Shown piece by piece: positions 40,412 to 49,778 of a stretch of 64,000 nt of DNA. Every line of letters starts with the position of its first letter. Position 1 is the stretch's first letter. The notes under the pieces were generated by a model. It was not told the DNA's origin, made no database searches, and saw nothing but the letters and a program-made list of their open reading frames with translations. The position numbers and the translations under genes were made by a program. Location: NCBI RefSeq assembly GCF_001697225.1, contig NZ_CP014671.1, positions 186,001-250,000 on the forward strand, in the 5' to 3' direction. This stretch comes from Immundisolibacter cernigliae (GTDB lineage Bacteria > Pseudomonadota > Gammaproteobacteria > Immundisolibacterales > Immundisolibacteraceae).

Positions 40412-41629
40412 TCAGTCCGCCGGGTCGAACAGCTCAATCCAGTGGCGCACCGGCACCTGCGCCCTGCCCTGCAGATGGCTCAGGCAGCCGATGTTGGCGG
40501 TGACGATCAGTTCCGACCCGCTGGCGGCCAGGTTGGCCAGCTTGCGGCCGCGCAGCTCGTGCGACAGATCACGCTGCAGCAGCGCATAGGTGCCTGCCGC
40601 CCCGCAGCAGACGTGTCCGTCCGCCACCGGCAGCAGTTCGAAGCCGGCGCGGCGCAGCAGGCCCTCCACCACGCCGCCCAGGCGCTGGCCGTGTTGCAGC
40701 GTACAGGGGCTCTGGAAGGCAATGCGCCGCGGCGCGCCGGGGGCCGGCTTGAGGCTCGACAGGTCTTCGGCGGCGAGCATCTGCGACAGGTCCCGCGCGC
40801 AGTCGGCGATTTTCTGCGCGCGCTCGGCGTAGGCCGGATCGTCGGCCAGCAGGCGGCCATAGTCCTTGACCTGCACCGCGCAGCCGCTGGCGGTGACCAC
40901 GATGGCCTCGGCGCCGGCTTGCAGCTGCGGCCACCAGGCGTCGATGTTGCGGCGCATGAAATCCCGCGCCTCGTCCGTGGCCGTCAGGTGGTGGCTGATG
41001 GCGCCACAGCAGCCGGAGCCGGCGATCACGTCCAGTTGAATGCCGAGCCGATCCAGCACCCGAGCGGTGGCGGCGTTGATGCGCGGATCGAGCGCGTCCT
41101 GCACACAGCCGGCCAGCAGCAGCATGCGCCGGGCGTGGCGGATGGTCGGCCGTGGCCCGGCCGCGCGGGCCGGCGGGATCAGGGCTTTCAGGCTGGCCGG
41201 CAACAGCGGGCGCGCCAGTCTGCCCAGGCCCAGTAAGGCCGCAAAGCGGCCGGCGTGCGGCAGAACCTGGCGCAGGCCCCAGCGCGCGAGACGCTCGCTG
41301 GTGCCGCGCGGTGCCGCCTGTTCGGCGACTTCGCGGCCATAGTCCAGTACGCGCCCGTATTCCACGCCCGCCGGGCAGGTGGTCTCGCAGGCGCGGCAGC
41401 TCAGGCAGCGGTCAAGGTGCGTGCGTAGGGACGGCGCGACGACGCCGGTCTCGATGGCGTCCTTGATCTGGTAGATGCGGCCGCGCGGGCCGTCGAGCTC
41501 GTCGCGGCGAATCTGAAACGTCGGGCAGGTGACGTTGCAGAAGCCGCAGTGCACGCACTTGCGCACGATGCGCTCGACGGCGGCGCCCTCGGCGGTAGCG
41601 CGCACGCTGTGCGGAAATCGCGTCTGCAT
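40412..41629 (-). CDS. glcF: Glycolate oxidase iron-sulfur subunit-like protein
   Basis: The 405-residue protein matches GlcF in length and layout. Two [4Fe-4S] motifs (CVHCGFCNVTCP, CLSCRACETTCP) are followed by two CCG domains (GSGCCGAISHHL ... GCAVQVKDYGRLL and GHVCCGAAGTYALLQRDL ... ANIGCLSHLQGR). GlcF normally works with GlcD and GlcE, which are absent here. Its place just before glpD suggests it may instead serve electron transfer for glycerol-3-phosphate oxidation, like GlpC, or the partners lie elsewhere. About 240 bases without a recognised gene separate it from glpD. Confidence 0.85.
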   Translation of the reverse strand: MQTRFPHSVRATAEGAAVERIVRKCVHCGFCNVTCPTFQIRRDELDGPRGRIYQIKDAIETGVVAPSLRTHLDRCLSCRACETTCPAGVEYGRVLDYGREVAEQAAPRGTSERLARWGLRQVLPHAGRFAALLGLGRLARPLLPASLKALIPPARAAGPRPTIRHARRMLLLAGCVQDALDPRINAATARVLDRLGIQLDVIAGSGCCGAISHHLTATDEARDFMRRNIDAWWPQLQAGAEAIVVTASGCAVQVKDYGRLLADDPAYAERAQKIADCARDLSQMLAAEDLSSLKPAPGAPRRIAFQSPCTLQHGQRLGGVVEGLLRRAGFELLPVADGHVCCGAAGTYALLQRDLSHELRGRKLANLAASGSELIVTANIGCLSHLQGRAQVPVRHWIELFDPAD

Positions 41630-41749
41630 GGAATCCCCGGCTGAGACTGGCGCCGCCGGAAGGCCCGGCCGCGCGTAGCCGCGAACCTTAGGGGGAAGCG
41701 CGGAACAAATCCATCCCGGAGTTCTCGGCGCCTGCCGGCGATGAAAAGC

Positions 41750-41781
41750 GCGATGATCGCCCGGCATAGCCGGGCTCCTAC
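41750..41781. repeat. REP element copy
   Basis: These 32 bases (from GCGATGATCGCCCGG to CTCCTAC) are identical to 36809-36840. The core hairpin is GCCCGGCATAGCCGGGC. The element lies between the converging ends of motD and the glcF promoter region. Confidence 0.85.
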
Positions 41782-41845
41782 AATTTTCTGATAGCGCGAA
41801 AAATCAACGGCCTATAGCCACACGCCGCCGGGCATGGCGATCAGC

Positions 41846-42910
41846 TCACAGCGGCGGCACCAGCTGCGGCGGCTGTGGCGAGGGCACGAAGTCCGGCACC
41901 TGGCCGGCGGCGCGCCGATCGGCGGGCCAGCGGGAAGTGCCGATCTTCGAGGCCGGATCTGTCTGGTCGGACCCCGACTGGGCCGTCGCGGTGGGCGCCA
42001 TCGCCTGCGTCACGATCGACACTGCGTCCGGCGTCCCGTCCGGCACGCGGAAACCGACGTCGTCCGGTCCCTGCCGAATCAGACTCAGTTCCAGTTCGCG
42101 CTGCGCGCTCGCGTCGGGCGTCGCCAGCACCACCAGCACCACGCGCCGGTTGCGGCTGCGGCCGTCGTCGCTGGCGTTGTCGGCAATCGGGCGGTACTCG
42201 CCGTAGCCGGCCAGCGACAGGCGCAACGGGTCCAGGCCGCGCTGCAGCAGGCGATGCACCATGCTGCCGGCTCGCGCGGCCGACAGGTCCCAGTTGGAGC
42301 GGTACTGACCGGCGCTGATCGGCACGTTGTCGGTGTAGCCCTCCACGCGCACGGAGTTGGGAATGCCGGCCAGGATGTCGACCACCTGGTCGACCACCGG
42401 CAGGGCGTCGGGCTTGACCTGGGCGCTGCCGGAATCGAACAGCACCGCGGCGCGGATTTCCACCTCCAGCCACAGCTGGCCCTCGCGCACGGTGACCAGG
42501 TCCTGCGCAATCAACGCTTCGAAGGCCTTGGCAAGGTCGTTGGCCAGCTGGTGCAGTACGGCCTGTGCGGCATCGCCATCGGCGGAACCGGCGCCGGCGC
42601 CCTCCCCGCCCCCGACCTTCCCGCGCCGGGTCTTGTCGATCAGACGGTTGGTGGCCATCGGCGGCAGCTCGACGGCACTGCCGGACGGGCTCTTGACGAT
42701 GTTGCCGACCTGGATCGGCATGAGCGACTTGGTGGGCGAGCGAAAGGCCGCCACCATCGAGTCCGACAGCACGCGGTACTTGCCCTCGTTGACCGAGGAG
42801 ACGGCGTACATCACCACAAAGAAGGCGAACAGCAGGGTGATGAAATCGGCGTACGAGACCAGCCAGCGCTCGTGGTTCTCGTGTTCCTCGTGCTTTTTCT
42901 TGCGGGCCAT
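41846..42910 (-). CDS. motD: Flagellar motor protein MotD (MotB family)
   Basis: MotD is the peptidoglycan-anchored half of the stator. The 354-residue protein has a charged N-terminus (MARKKKHEEHENHERW), one membrane helix carrying the ion-binding Asp in YADFITLLFAFFVVMYAVSS, and a periplasmic OmpA-like domain (VEGYTDNVPI ... NWDLSAARAGSMVHRLLQ ... RRVVLVVL). The C-terminal 80 residues are Pro/Ser/Thr-rich and not conserved. It follows motC after 10 bases. The motC/motD pair behind fliA is the Pseudomonas arrangement of the second stator. Confidence 0.94.
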   Translation of the reverse strand: MARKKKHEEHENHERWLVSYADFITLLFAFFVVMYAVSSVNEGKYRVLSDSMVAAFRSPTKSLMPIQVGNIVKSPSGSAVELPPMATNRLIDKTRRGKVGGGEGAGAGSADGDAAQAVLHQLANDLAKAFEALIAQDLVTVREGQLWLEVEIRAAVLFDSGSAQVKPDALPVVDQVVDILAGIPNSVRVEGYTDNVPISAGQYRSNWDLSAARAGSMVHRLLQRGLDPLRLSLAGYGEYRPIADNASDDGRSRNRRVVLVVLATPDASAQRELELSLIRQGPDDVGFRVPDGTPDAVSIVTQAMAPTATAQSGSDQTDPASKIGTSRWPADRRAAGQVPDFVPSPQPPQLVPPL

Positions 42911-42920
42911 GACGGTGGCG

Positions 42921-43661
42921 TCAGTGCAGGTAGCCCTGCAGCTTCAGCTCGATGTTGCGCGGGTTCTCGCCGGCGGCGATGGCCGCCAGGCCCTCGATGG
43001 TCAGCTCCTTGAACTGGCTGCGGTGATGCACCACGCCCTTGAGCTTGTTGGCCATCGGCAGGAAGAACAGGTTGGCCAGCGCCACGCCGTAGATGGTGGC
43101 CACGAAGGCGACCGCGATGCCGCCGCCGAGCTTGCTCGGATCCGACAGGTTTTCCATGACGTGGATCAGACCCATCACGGCGCCGATGATGCCGATGGTC
43201 GGCGAGTAGCCGCCGAAACCGTCGTACACCTTGGCGGCGGCGTTTTCCTGGTGCTCGGCGGCCGACAGCTCGACCTCCAGCACGCCGCGAATGGTGTCCG
43301 GCTCGCTGCCGTCGACCAGCAGTTGCAGGCCCTTCTTCACGAACGGGTCGGTCTCGGACTCGGCCATCGTCTCCAGGCCAAGCAGACCCTCGCGGCGGGC
43401 GACGTTGCCCCATTCGACGATCTTCTCGACGGCGGCTGCAAAATCGAGCTTGGGCGGCAGGAACACCCAGGCGGTCATCTTCATGGCTTTCACGAAGGTC
43501 GACAGCGGCGTCTGCACCATCACCGCCCCGACGGTGCCGCCGGCGACGATCAGGAAGGCCGTTGGCTGCACCAGCGAGCTCAGATGCCCGCCCTCCAGCG
43601 CGTTGCCGCCCAGGATGGCGATGAAGGCCATCGCCACGCCGGCAAAACTCAGAATGTCCAT
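42921..43661 (-). CDS. motC: Flagellar motor protein MotC (MotA family)
   Basis: This 246-residue, four-TM stator subunit shares the MotA/TolQ/ExbB layout. It shows MDILSFAGVAMAFIAILGGN, the large cytoplasmic loop with KGLQLLVDGSEPDTIRGVLE, and the conserved proline-glycine region GYSPTIGIIGAVMGLIHVM followed by AFVATIYGVALANLFFLPMA. It partners MotD in torque generation. It follows fliA by 25 bases. In pseudomonads cheY, cheZ, cheA and cheB sit between fliA and motC; here none does. Confidence 0.95.
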   Translation of the reverse strand: MDILSFAGVAMAFIAILGGNALEGGHLSSLVQPTAFLIVAGGTVGAVMVQTPLSTFVKAMKMTAWVFLPPKLDFAAAVEKIVEWGNVARREGLLGLETMAESETDPFVKKGLQLLVDGSEPDTIRGVLEVELSAAEHQENAAAKVYDGFGGYSPTIGIIGAVMGLIHVMENLSDPSKLGGGIAVAFVATIYGVALANLFFLPMANKLKGVVHHRSQFKELTIEGLAAIAAGENPRNIELKLQGYLH

Positions 43662-43686
43662 GTGTCTGGCCCCGCGCCGCCAGGGC

Positions 43687-44427
43687 TCAATCGCGGCCGC
43701 CGAGGCGGGCGCGCAGGCGGATCAGTGCCTGGCCGTGGATCTGACACACGCGCGACTCGCTCACGCCCAGCACCTCGCCGATCTCGCGCAGGTTCAGGTT
43801 CTGTTCGTAGTACAGGGACATGACCAGTTTTTCGCGCTCCGGCAGCAGGTCCACGGCGCCGGCGATGCGCGTGCGAAGGTCATCGTCCTCCACCTGCGCC
43901 TGCGGGCCGGGGCTGGTGTCGGCGATGCCGTTCTCCCAGGGTTCGTCCTCTTCGCCGCCCAGGTCCGCAAAGCGCACCACGCCGAACTCGGACGCCTCGC
44001 GCGCCAGCGTGTAGTAGCCGTCCATGTCCATGCCCAGCTGGCGCGCGATGGCCTCCGGCGATGCCTCGCCGCCGAGTTCACGCTCGGCGGCACGCGTCGC
44101 TTCGGTCAGCTGGCGCAGCTTGCGCAGGGCCGTGCGCGGCAGCCAGCCGCCGCGGCGCAGCTCGTCGAGCATGGTGCCGCGAATGCGGATGCCGGCGTAG
44201 GTCTCGAAACTGGCACCGTGGCCATCGTCGTAACGTCGGGCCGCTTCCATCAGGCCCATCATGCCGGCCTGGATCAGGTCGTCCACCTGCACGCTGGCCG
44301 GCAGGCGGGCCAGCAGGTGATAGGCGATACGCTTGACCAGCGGCGCGTGGGCACGCACCAGCCGGTCCACTTCCTGTGCCGCCACCTCGGGCCGGCCGGC
44401 CTTGTCGTAGGCGAGAACTGCGCTCAT
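43687..44427 (-). CDS. fliA: RNA polymerase sigma factor for flagellar operon (sigma-28)
   Basis: FliA directs transcription of late flagellar and chemotaxis genes. The 246-residue protein has region 2 (RLVRAHAPLVKRIAYHLLAR, VDDLIQAGMMGLMEAARRY, FETYAGIRIRGTMLDELRRG), region 3, and region 4 helix-turn-helix (LNLREIGEVLGVSESRVCQI). Its ATG overlaps the fleN stop (ATGA). It is normally held inactive by FlgM until the hook is complete. Confidence 0.97.
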   Translation of the reverse strand: MSAVLAYDKAGRPEVAAQEVDRLVRAHAPLVKRIAYHLLARLPASVQVDDLIQAGMMGLMEAARRYDDGHGASFETYAGIRIRGTMLDELRRGGWLPRTALRKLRQLTEATRAAERELGGEASPEAIARQLGMDMDGYYTLAREASEFGVVRFADLGGEEDEPWENGIADTSPGPQAQVEDDDLRTRIAGAVDLLPEREKLVMSLYYEQNLNLREIGEVLGVSESRVCQIHGQALIRLRARLGGRD

Positions 44428-45296
44428 GCTGAACCTCCCACCGCGGCCGTGGCCGGCCGCAACATGCGCTCGAAAAAGAACTCCAGATGCCCGCTGGCGC
44501 CGCTTACGCGCGGCCAGTGCTCCACCTGCTCGGCCAGTTGGCGCAGGGCGAAGGCCGCCGGACTGCGCGGGTAGGCCTCCAGCACCGACTGGCGTTGCTG
44601 CACGGCCTTGCGCAGGTAGTCGTCGAACGGCACCGCGCCGGCGAACTCCAGCACCACGTCCAGGTACTGATCGCACACCGACAGCAGCTTGTGAAACAGC
44701 TCGCGCCCGTCGCGGGCGCGGCGGACCATGTTGGTCAGCACCCGGAACCGGCTCACGCCGTGCTGGGTGCTCAGCAGCTTGATCAGGGCGTAGGCATCGG
44801 CCAGCGAGGCCGGCTCGTCGCAGACCACCACCAACACGTCCTGCGCCGCGCGGGCAAAGCTCATCACGCCTTCCGAGACGCCGGCGGCGGTATCCACCAG
44901 CAGCACGTCAAGGTCGACCGCCAGTTGCCCGAAGGCCTGGATCAGGCCGCCGTAGACACTGGGCGGCAGATCGGCCATGCCCGCCACGCCGGATGCCGCC
45001 GGCACGATGCGCAGCCCGGCCGGGCCCTCGACGATGACCTCGGGCAGCTCGCGCTCGCCGCTGAGCACATGGGCCAGGGTCCAGCGGGGCCGCAGTCCCA
45101 GCAGCACGTCCACGTTGGCCAGACCCAGGTCGGCGTCGAGCAGCATCACGCCGCGTCCGCGCTGGGCCAGCGCCACGCCCAGGTTGACCGATACATTGGT
45201 CTTGCCGACACCGCCCTTGCCGCCGGTGATGGCAACCACCTGCACCGGCTTGGTGGCGCGCAGGCCGCGCGCCTGGTCGAAGGCCGCTTCAAGCAT
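44424..45296 (-). CDS. fleN: Flagellar number regulator FleN (FlhG), MinD-like ATPase
   Basis: FleN limits flagellar number in polar flagellates by antagonising FleQ. The 290-residue MinD/ParA-type ATPase has the deviant Walker A VVAITGGKGGVGKTNVSVNL, the switch II-like VDLDVLLVDTAAGVSEGVM, and a C-terminal amphipathic stretch. The ATG at 45296 (MLEAAFDQARGLRATKPVQ) overlaps the flhF 3' end by 8 bases. The extended frame upstream is a shadow of flhF. Confidence 0.95.
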   Translation of the reverse strand: MLEAAFDQARGLRATKPVQVVAITGGKGGVGKTNVSVNLGVALAQRGRGVMLLDADLGLANVDVLLGLRPRWTLAHVLSGERELPEVIVEGPAGLRIVPAASGVAGMADLPPSVYGGLIQAFGQLAVDLDVLLVDTAAGVSEGVMSFARAAQDVLVVVCDEPASLADAYALIKLLSTQHGVSRFRVLTNMVRRARDGRELFHKLLSVCDQYLDVVLEFAGAVPFDDYLRKAVQQRQSVLEAYPRSPAAFALRQLAEQVEHWPRVSGASGHLEFFFERMLRPATAAVGGSA

Positions 45297-46491
45297 GGGC
45301 GGCCACCCGGCGGGCAGCGACGGCCGGCTCCGGCGCGACCGCCGCCGCCTGCTCGGCGCGGGCATGCATGCGCTGGGCGGCAACGCTGACCAGATCGCGG
45401 GCGCGCGCCGGGCGCAGGTCCTCGGGCACGCGCTGGCCGTCGGTGACGCAGGCCACCGGCAGGCGGTGGCGGATCACCGCCGACAGGGTGGCGCCAAGGC
45501 TCGGACATTCGTCGAGCTTGGTCAGCACGCAGCCGGCCAGCGGCAGCTTGCCAAAGGCGCTGATGGTCTCGTCCAGCATCGTCTCGTGGGCGTTGCTGGC
45601 CAGGGTCAGGTAGCTGCGCAGGCCGCTGTGCTGCAGGCCGGCCAGGGCCTCGCCCAGGCGCAGGTCACGCTGGCTCATGCCGGCGGTGTCCACCAGCACC
45701 AGGCGCTTGTTGGCCAGCGCCGCCAGGGCGGTGGTCAGGTCCTCCGCCGAGTCCACCATCTGTACCGGCACGCCCAGCAGGCGGCCGTAGTTCTGCAGTT
45801 GTTCGTGGGCACCGATGCGGTAGTTGTCCGTGGTCAGCAGGCCCAGGTGCCGGGCACCGTGCTCACGCACGAAGCGCGAGGCCAGCTTGGCGATGGTGGT
45901 GGTCTTGCCGACGCCGGTCGGGCCGAGCAAGGCCACCACGCCGCCTTCGGCCAGCATGTCGTCGTCGGCGATCGGGATGCGCGCGGTCAAATGCTGGCCC
46001 AGTACCTCGCGCCAGGCGGCGCCCAGGTCCTGCGTTTCGGTGAGCTGCTCCAGCAGCGATCCGATCAGCGGCGCTGCCAGACCGAGCTGCTCCAGATACT
46101 GCGCCAGCTGCGCCTGCAGCGGGCTGCGGCGGGCCAGCGCGGACTGGCGCAGTTCGGTTTCGAGCAGCGCGCGCAGGGTGGTCAGTTCACTGCGCAGCTG
46201 AGCGATGGCCGGGTCGACCGCCCAGGCGAGTCGATCCAGATCGGCCGGGCCCGGCAGATCGCCGTGGCCGCCGGGCGGCAGTTCCCTGCCGGTGCCGGGC
46301 GGCAAGGCGTCGCCGTGGTCGGCGGCCGCGAGGCGCTCGACCAGGGCGGCGTCGTATTCGTCGGCGGCGATCACTTCGACCCCGTCCGACAGGCGGCGAC
46401 TGGACAGGATGACCGCCTGCGAGCCCTGGGCCTGGCGCACCAAGTGCAATGCCCGGCGCATGTCCGGAGCGCTGTAGCGCTTGATCTGCAT
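45289..46491 (-). CDS. flhF: Flagellar biosynthesis GTPase FlhF
   Basis: FlhF sets the polar position of the flagellum. The 400-residue protein is an SRP-type GTPase. The N-terminal domain MQIKRYSAPDMRRALHLVRQ is followed by a linker and then the NG domain: G1 ALLGPTGVGKTTTIAKLASR, a G2/G3 segment LVDTAGMSQRDLRL and G4 LTKLDECPSLGATL. It lies between flhA and fleN, as in Pseudomonas and Vibrio, which predicts polar flagellation. Confidence 0.96.
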   Translation of the reverse strand: MQIKRYSAPDMRRALHLVRQAQGSQAVILSSRRLSDGVEVIAADEYDAALVERLAAADHGDALPPGTGRELPPGGHGDLPGPADLDRLAWAVDPAIAQLRSELTTLRALLETELRQSALARRSPLQAQLAQYLEQLGLAAPLIGSLLEQLTETQDLGAAWREVLGQHLTARIPIADDDMLAEGGVVALLGPTGVGKTTTIAKLASRFVREHGARHLGLLTTDNYRIGAHEQLQNYGRLLGVPVQMVDSAEDLTTALAALANKRLVLVDTAGMSQRDLRLGEALAGLQHSGLRSYLTLASNAHETMLDETISAFGKLPLAGCVLTKLDECPSLGATLSAVIRHRLPVACVTDGQRVPEDLRPARARDLVSVAAQRMHARAEQAAAVAPEPAVAARRVAAHA

Positions 46492-46522
46492 GCTCGTGTC
46501 TCCGTGTCTGGGCGAACGCGCT

Positions 46523-48607
46523 TCAGCGTCCACCGATGTTTGCAACAACCCGCACCTGGCGGTTCTCCGGCAGCTCTTCGTAGGCCAGAACCTTCAGGTC
46601 CACCGCCAGGTGGCGCACAAAGCGCGCCAGCCACAGCCGCAGCGCATTCGGGGCCACCAGCACCGCCGGCTGACCGAGCAGCTCCTGGCGCTGCGCCGCG
46701 TCGGCCAGCAGGCCCCGCAGGCGTTCGGCGAGGCCGGGCTCCAGACCCAGGGCGCCGTCGCCGCCTTGAACGGCTTTCAGCAAGATGCGTTCCAACTCTG
46801 GGTCAAGCGTCATCAGTGCTAGCTCTGGCGCCATTCCGAACAGCTCCTGCACGATGCCGCGACCGATCGCCACCCGCACCAGGGCGGTCAGAACGTCGGG
46901 ATCTTGACTGCGCGCGCCGTGCTCCGCCAAAGACTCGGCAATGCTGCGCAGATCGCGCACCGGCACGCCTTCCTGCAGCAGGTTGCGCAGCACGCGCAGC
47001 ACGGTGCCCAGCGGCAGGACCTTGGGCGTGAGGTTCTCGACCAACTTGGGCGCCTGCGCCGCCAGGCGGTCCAGCAGTTGTTGGACTTCCTCGTGGCCCA
47101 GCAGCTCGTGGGCCGAGTGCATCAGCACCTGCGACAGGTGCGTGGCGACCACGGTGGCCGGATCGACCACGGTGTAGCCGGCCATCTGCGCCTGCTCGCG
47201 CAGGCCCCGCTCGATCCACAGCGCGTCCAGGCCAAAGCTCGGATCCTTGGTGGCGATGCCCGGCACCGGCGTGGTGACGTGGCCGGGATTGATGGCCAGG
47301 TCGCGGTCCGGCAGCAGCTCGCCCTGCCCGGCCGTGGCGCCCATGAGCGTGATGCGATAGCCGCCCGGCGGCAGGTCCAGGTTGTCGCGGATGTGCACCG
47401 GCTGCAGCAGGAAGCCCAGTTCCTTCGACAGCTTCTTGCGCACGCCCTTGATGCGGGTCAGCAGCTCGCCGCCCTGCGCCTTGTCGACCAGTGGAATCAG
47501 CCGATAGCCGACCTCAAGACCCACCAGGTCCACGCCGGCCACCTCTTCCCAGCCCAGTTCCTTGTGTTCGTCGGGCGCCGGCAGGGCCTTGGCGCCGGCA
47601 TCCGGGCTGGCGACAGCGGTGGATTGGCGCTTGGCGATACGCCAGGCGGCGCCACCTAATCCCGCGCCCAGTGCCAGAAAGGCAAAGTGCGGCATGCCCG
47701 GCACCACACCCAGAATGCCCACCAGGCCGCCGGCCATGGCCAGCGCCGTCGGGTTGGCCAGCAACTGCTTGCTGACCTGCGTGGCGACGTTTTGCGACTG
47801 CGACACGCGCGTCACCAGGATGGCCGCCGCCACCGACAGCAGCAGCGAGGGCACCTGCGCCACCAGGCCGTCGCCGATGGTCAGCAGGCTGAACACGCGC
47901 ACGGCGTCGCCGGCGCTCATGCCGTGCTGGCCCATGCCGATGGCGATGCCGCCCAGGATGTTGATGATCAGGATCAGCACGCCGGCCACGGCATCGCCGC
48001 GCACGAACTTGCTGGCGCCGTCCATGGCGCCGTAGAAGTCGGCTTCCTGGCGCACTTCCTCGCGCCGGACCTGCGCCTGCTGCTGGGTGATGACGCCGGC
48101 CGACAGATCCGCATCGATCGCCATTTGCTTGCCGGGCATGGCATCCAGGGTGAAGCGGGCGTTGACTTCCGACACCCGCCCGGCGCCCTTGGTGACCACC
48201 GCGAAGTTGATGATCATCAGGATGATGAACACCACCAGGCCGACGGCGTAGTTGCCGCCGATGACGAAGGCGCCGAAGGCCTCGATCACGTGCCCGGCGG
48301 CGCCGGGGCCGGTGTGGCCCTGCAGCAGCACCAGCCGGGTCGAGGCCACGTTCAGCGCCAGCCGCAGCAAGGTCGCCACCAGCAGCAGGGTCGGGAACAC
48401 CGCGAAATCCAGCGGCCGCAGCGCGTACACCGCCACCAGCAGCACCACCAGCGACAGCGCGATGTTGAACGTGAACAGCAGGTCCAGCAGCAGCGGCGGC
48501 AGCGGCACCAGCATCATGCCCAGCAGGGTCAGCACCAGCAGCGGGGTGCCCAGACCCAGCCCGACCAGGGCACGTACGTTGTTGCCCATGCCGACTGCGG
48601 TATTCAC
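46523..48607 (-). CDS. flhA: Flagellar type III export gate protein FlhA
   Basis: This 694-residue protein is the largest export-gate component. It has eight hydrophobic segments in residues 1-330 (from TPLLVLTLLGMMLVPLPPLL onward), the family signature around INFAVVTKGAGRVSEVNARFTLDAMPG with the FHIPEP-like PGKQMAIDADL, and a cytoplasmic C-terminal domain that docks export chaperones (VDPATVVATHLSQVLMHSAHE, LGTVLRVLRNLLQEGVPVRD). It starts 21 bases after flhB. Confidence 0.97.
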   Translation of the reverse strand: MNTAVGMGNNVRALVGLGLGTPLLVLTLLGMMLVPLPPLLLDLLFTFNIALSLVVLLVAVYALRPLDFAVFPTLLLVATLLRLALNVASTRLVLLQGHTGPGAAGHVIEAFGAFVIGGNYAVGLVVFIILMIINFAVVTKGAGRVSEVNARFTLDAMPGKQMAIDADLSAGVITQQQAQVRREEVRQEADFYGAMDGASKFVRGDAVAGVLILIINILGGIAIGMGQHGMSAGDAVRVFSLLTIGDGLVAQVPSLLLSVAAAILVTRVSQSQNVATQVSKQLLANPTALAMAGGLVGILGVVPGMPHFAFLALGAGLGGAAWRIAKRQSTAVASPDAGAKALPAPDEHKELGWEEVAGVDLVGLEVGYRLIPLVDKAQGGELLTRIKGVRKKLSKELGFLLQPVHIRDNLDLPPGGYRITLMGATAGQGELLPDRDLAINPGHVTTPVPGIATKDPSFGLDALWIERGLREQAQMAGYTVVDPATVVATHLSQVLMHSAHELLGHEEVQQLLDRLAAQAPKLVENLTPKVLPLGTVLRVLRNLLQEGVPVRDLRSIAESLAEHGARSQDPDVLTALVRVAIGRGIVQELFGMAPELALMTLDPELERILLKAVQGGDGALGLEPGLAERLRGLLADAAQRQELLGQPAVLVAPNALRLWLARFVRHLAVDLKVLAYEELPENRQVRVVANIGGR

Positions 48608-48628
48608 GTCAGGTGCTCCTTGGCGTCA

Positions 48629-49777
48629 TCAGTGGGCAACGCCGCCGCGCGGACGCTGCAGTTCATCGGGGACCGACAGCGGCTGCAGGTCCGGCAGGTT
48701 GTAGCGACCGGCCGCCATCAGCGTGCGCAGCTGGTAGACATAGGCCAGCACCTGCGCCACCACGGCGTACAGCTCGCGCGGCACCTCGGCGCCCAGCCGG
48801 GTGCTGTAGTACAGGGCGCGCGCCAGGGGCGGCTGCTCCAGGATCGGCACGTTGTGCTCCTTGGCCAGCGCGCGGATCTGCGCCGCCACAAGGTCGGCGC
48901 CCTTGGCCACCAGTCGCGGCGCGCCGTTGCCACCCACGTCGTAACGCAGGGCGATGGCGTAGTGCGTCGGGTTGGTGACCACCACCGACGCGGTGGGCAC
49001 GTCCTGCATCATCCGGCGGCGCGACAGCTCCTGCTGGCGCTGGCGGATGCGGCCGCGCACTTCGGGTCGGCCCTCGCTTTCCTTCATCTCGTCCTTGATG
49101 TCCTGGCGGGTCATGCGCAGCTGCTTGGCGTGGTTCCACAGCTGAAACGGCACGTCCACGGCGGCGATCAGCAGCAGACCAAGGGCGGTCAGGAAAAACG
49201 CCCGCGCCGTCAGCTGCGCCGCGTGCAGCAGGGCCGCCGCCGCCGGCTCGCCGCCAAGGCCGAGCAGCGCCGGCGCCATCTGGCGCATCACCAGCAGGGC
49301 GATGCCGCCGAGCAGCAGGAACTTCGCCAGCGCCTTGACCGTCTCCATTCCACCCTGGGCGGAGAACACGCGCTTGAGGCCCTTGGCCGGGTCGAGGCGC
49401 TCGAATTTCGGTTGCAGGTTCTCGCCCGACAGCAGAAATCCGCCCAGCAAGAGCGGCGCCGCGGCGGCTACTGCCACCGCCAGCACCAGCCACGGCGCCA
49501 GCGCCAGCAGTGCCTGGCCGGCGGCCTCGCCCAGGCGCGTCGCCAGGGTGGTCGGATCGAGGGCGGTTGCCCGGTCGAACACGAAACCATGGCGCATCAG
49601 CCCCAGCAGGCTGCCGCCGATACGATCGCCCAGCGCCCACAGGCCGCCGGCGCCCAGCAGCACCAGCGCGGCCGAATTGAGTTCCCGCGAGCGCGCCACC
49701 TGACCCTTGTCACGGGCGTCCTGCAGGCGTTTGGCGGTGGCCTTTTCCGTGCGTTCCTGTGCGCTGTGTTCGGCCAT
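48629..49777 (-). CDS. flhB: Flagellar type III export protein FlhB
   Basis: FlhB switches export specificity from rod/hook to filament substrates. The 382-residue protein begins AEHSAQERTEKATAKRLQDA and has four membrane segments. The self-cleavage motif Asn-Pro-Thr-His lies at residues 269-272 (VVVTNPTHYAIALRY), at the canonical position. The start follows the fliR stop by one base. Confidence 0.97.
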   Translation of the reverse strand: MAEHSAQERTEKATAKRLQDARDKGQVARSRELNSAALVLLGAGGLWALGDRIGGSLLGLMRHGFVFDRATALDPTTLATRLGEAAGQALLALAPWLVLAVAVAAAAPLLLGGFLLSGENLQPKFERLDPAKGLKRVFSAQGGMETVKALAKFLLLGGIALLVMRQMAPALLGLGGEPAAAALLHAAQLTARAFFLTALGLLLIAAVDVPFQLWNHAKQLRMTRQDIKDEMKESEGRPEVRGRIRQRQQELSRRRMMQDVPTASVVVTNPTHYAIALRYDVGGNGAPRLVAKGADLVAAQIRALAKEHNVPILEQPPLARALYYSTRLGAEVPRELYAVVAQVLAYVYQLRTLMAAGRYNLPDLQPLSVPDELQRPRGGVAH

Positions 49778-49778
49778 C

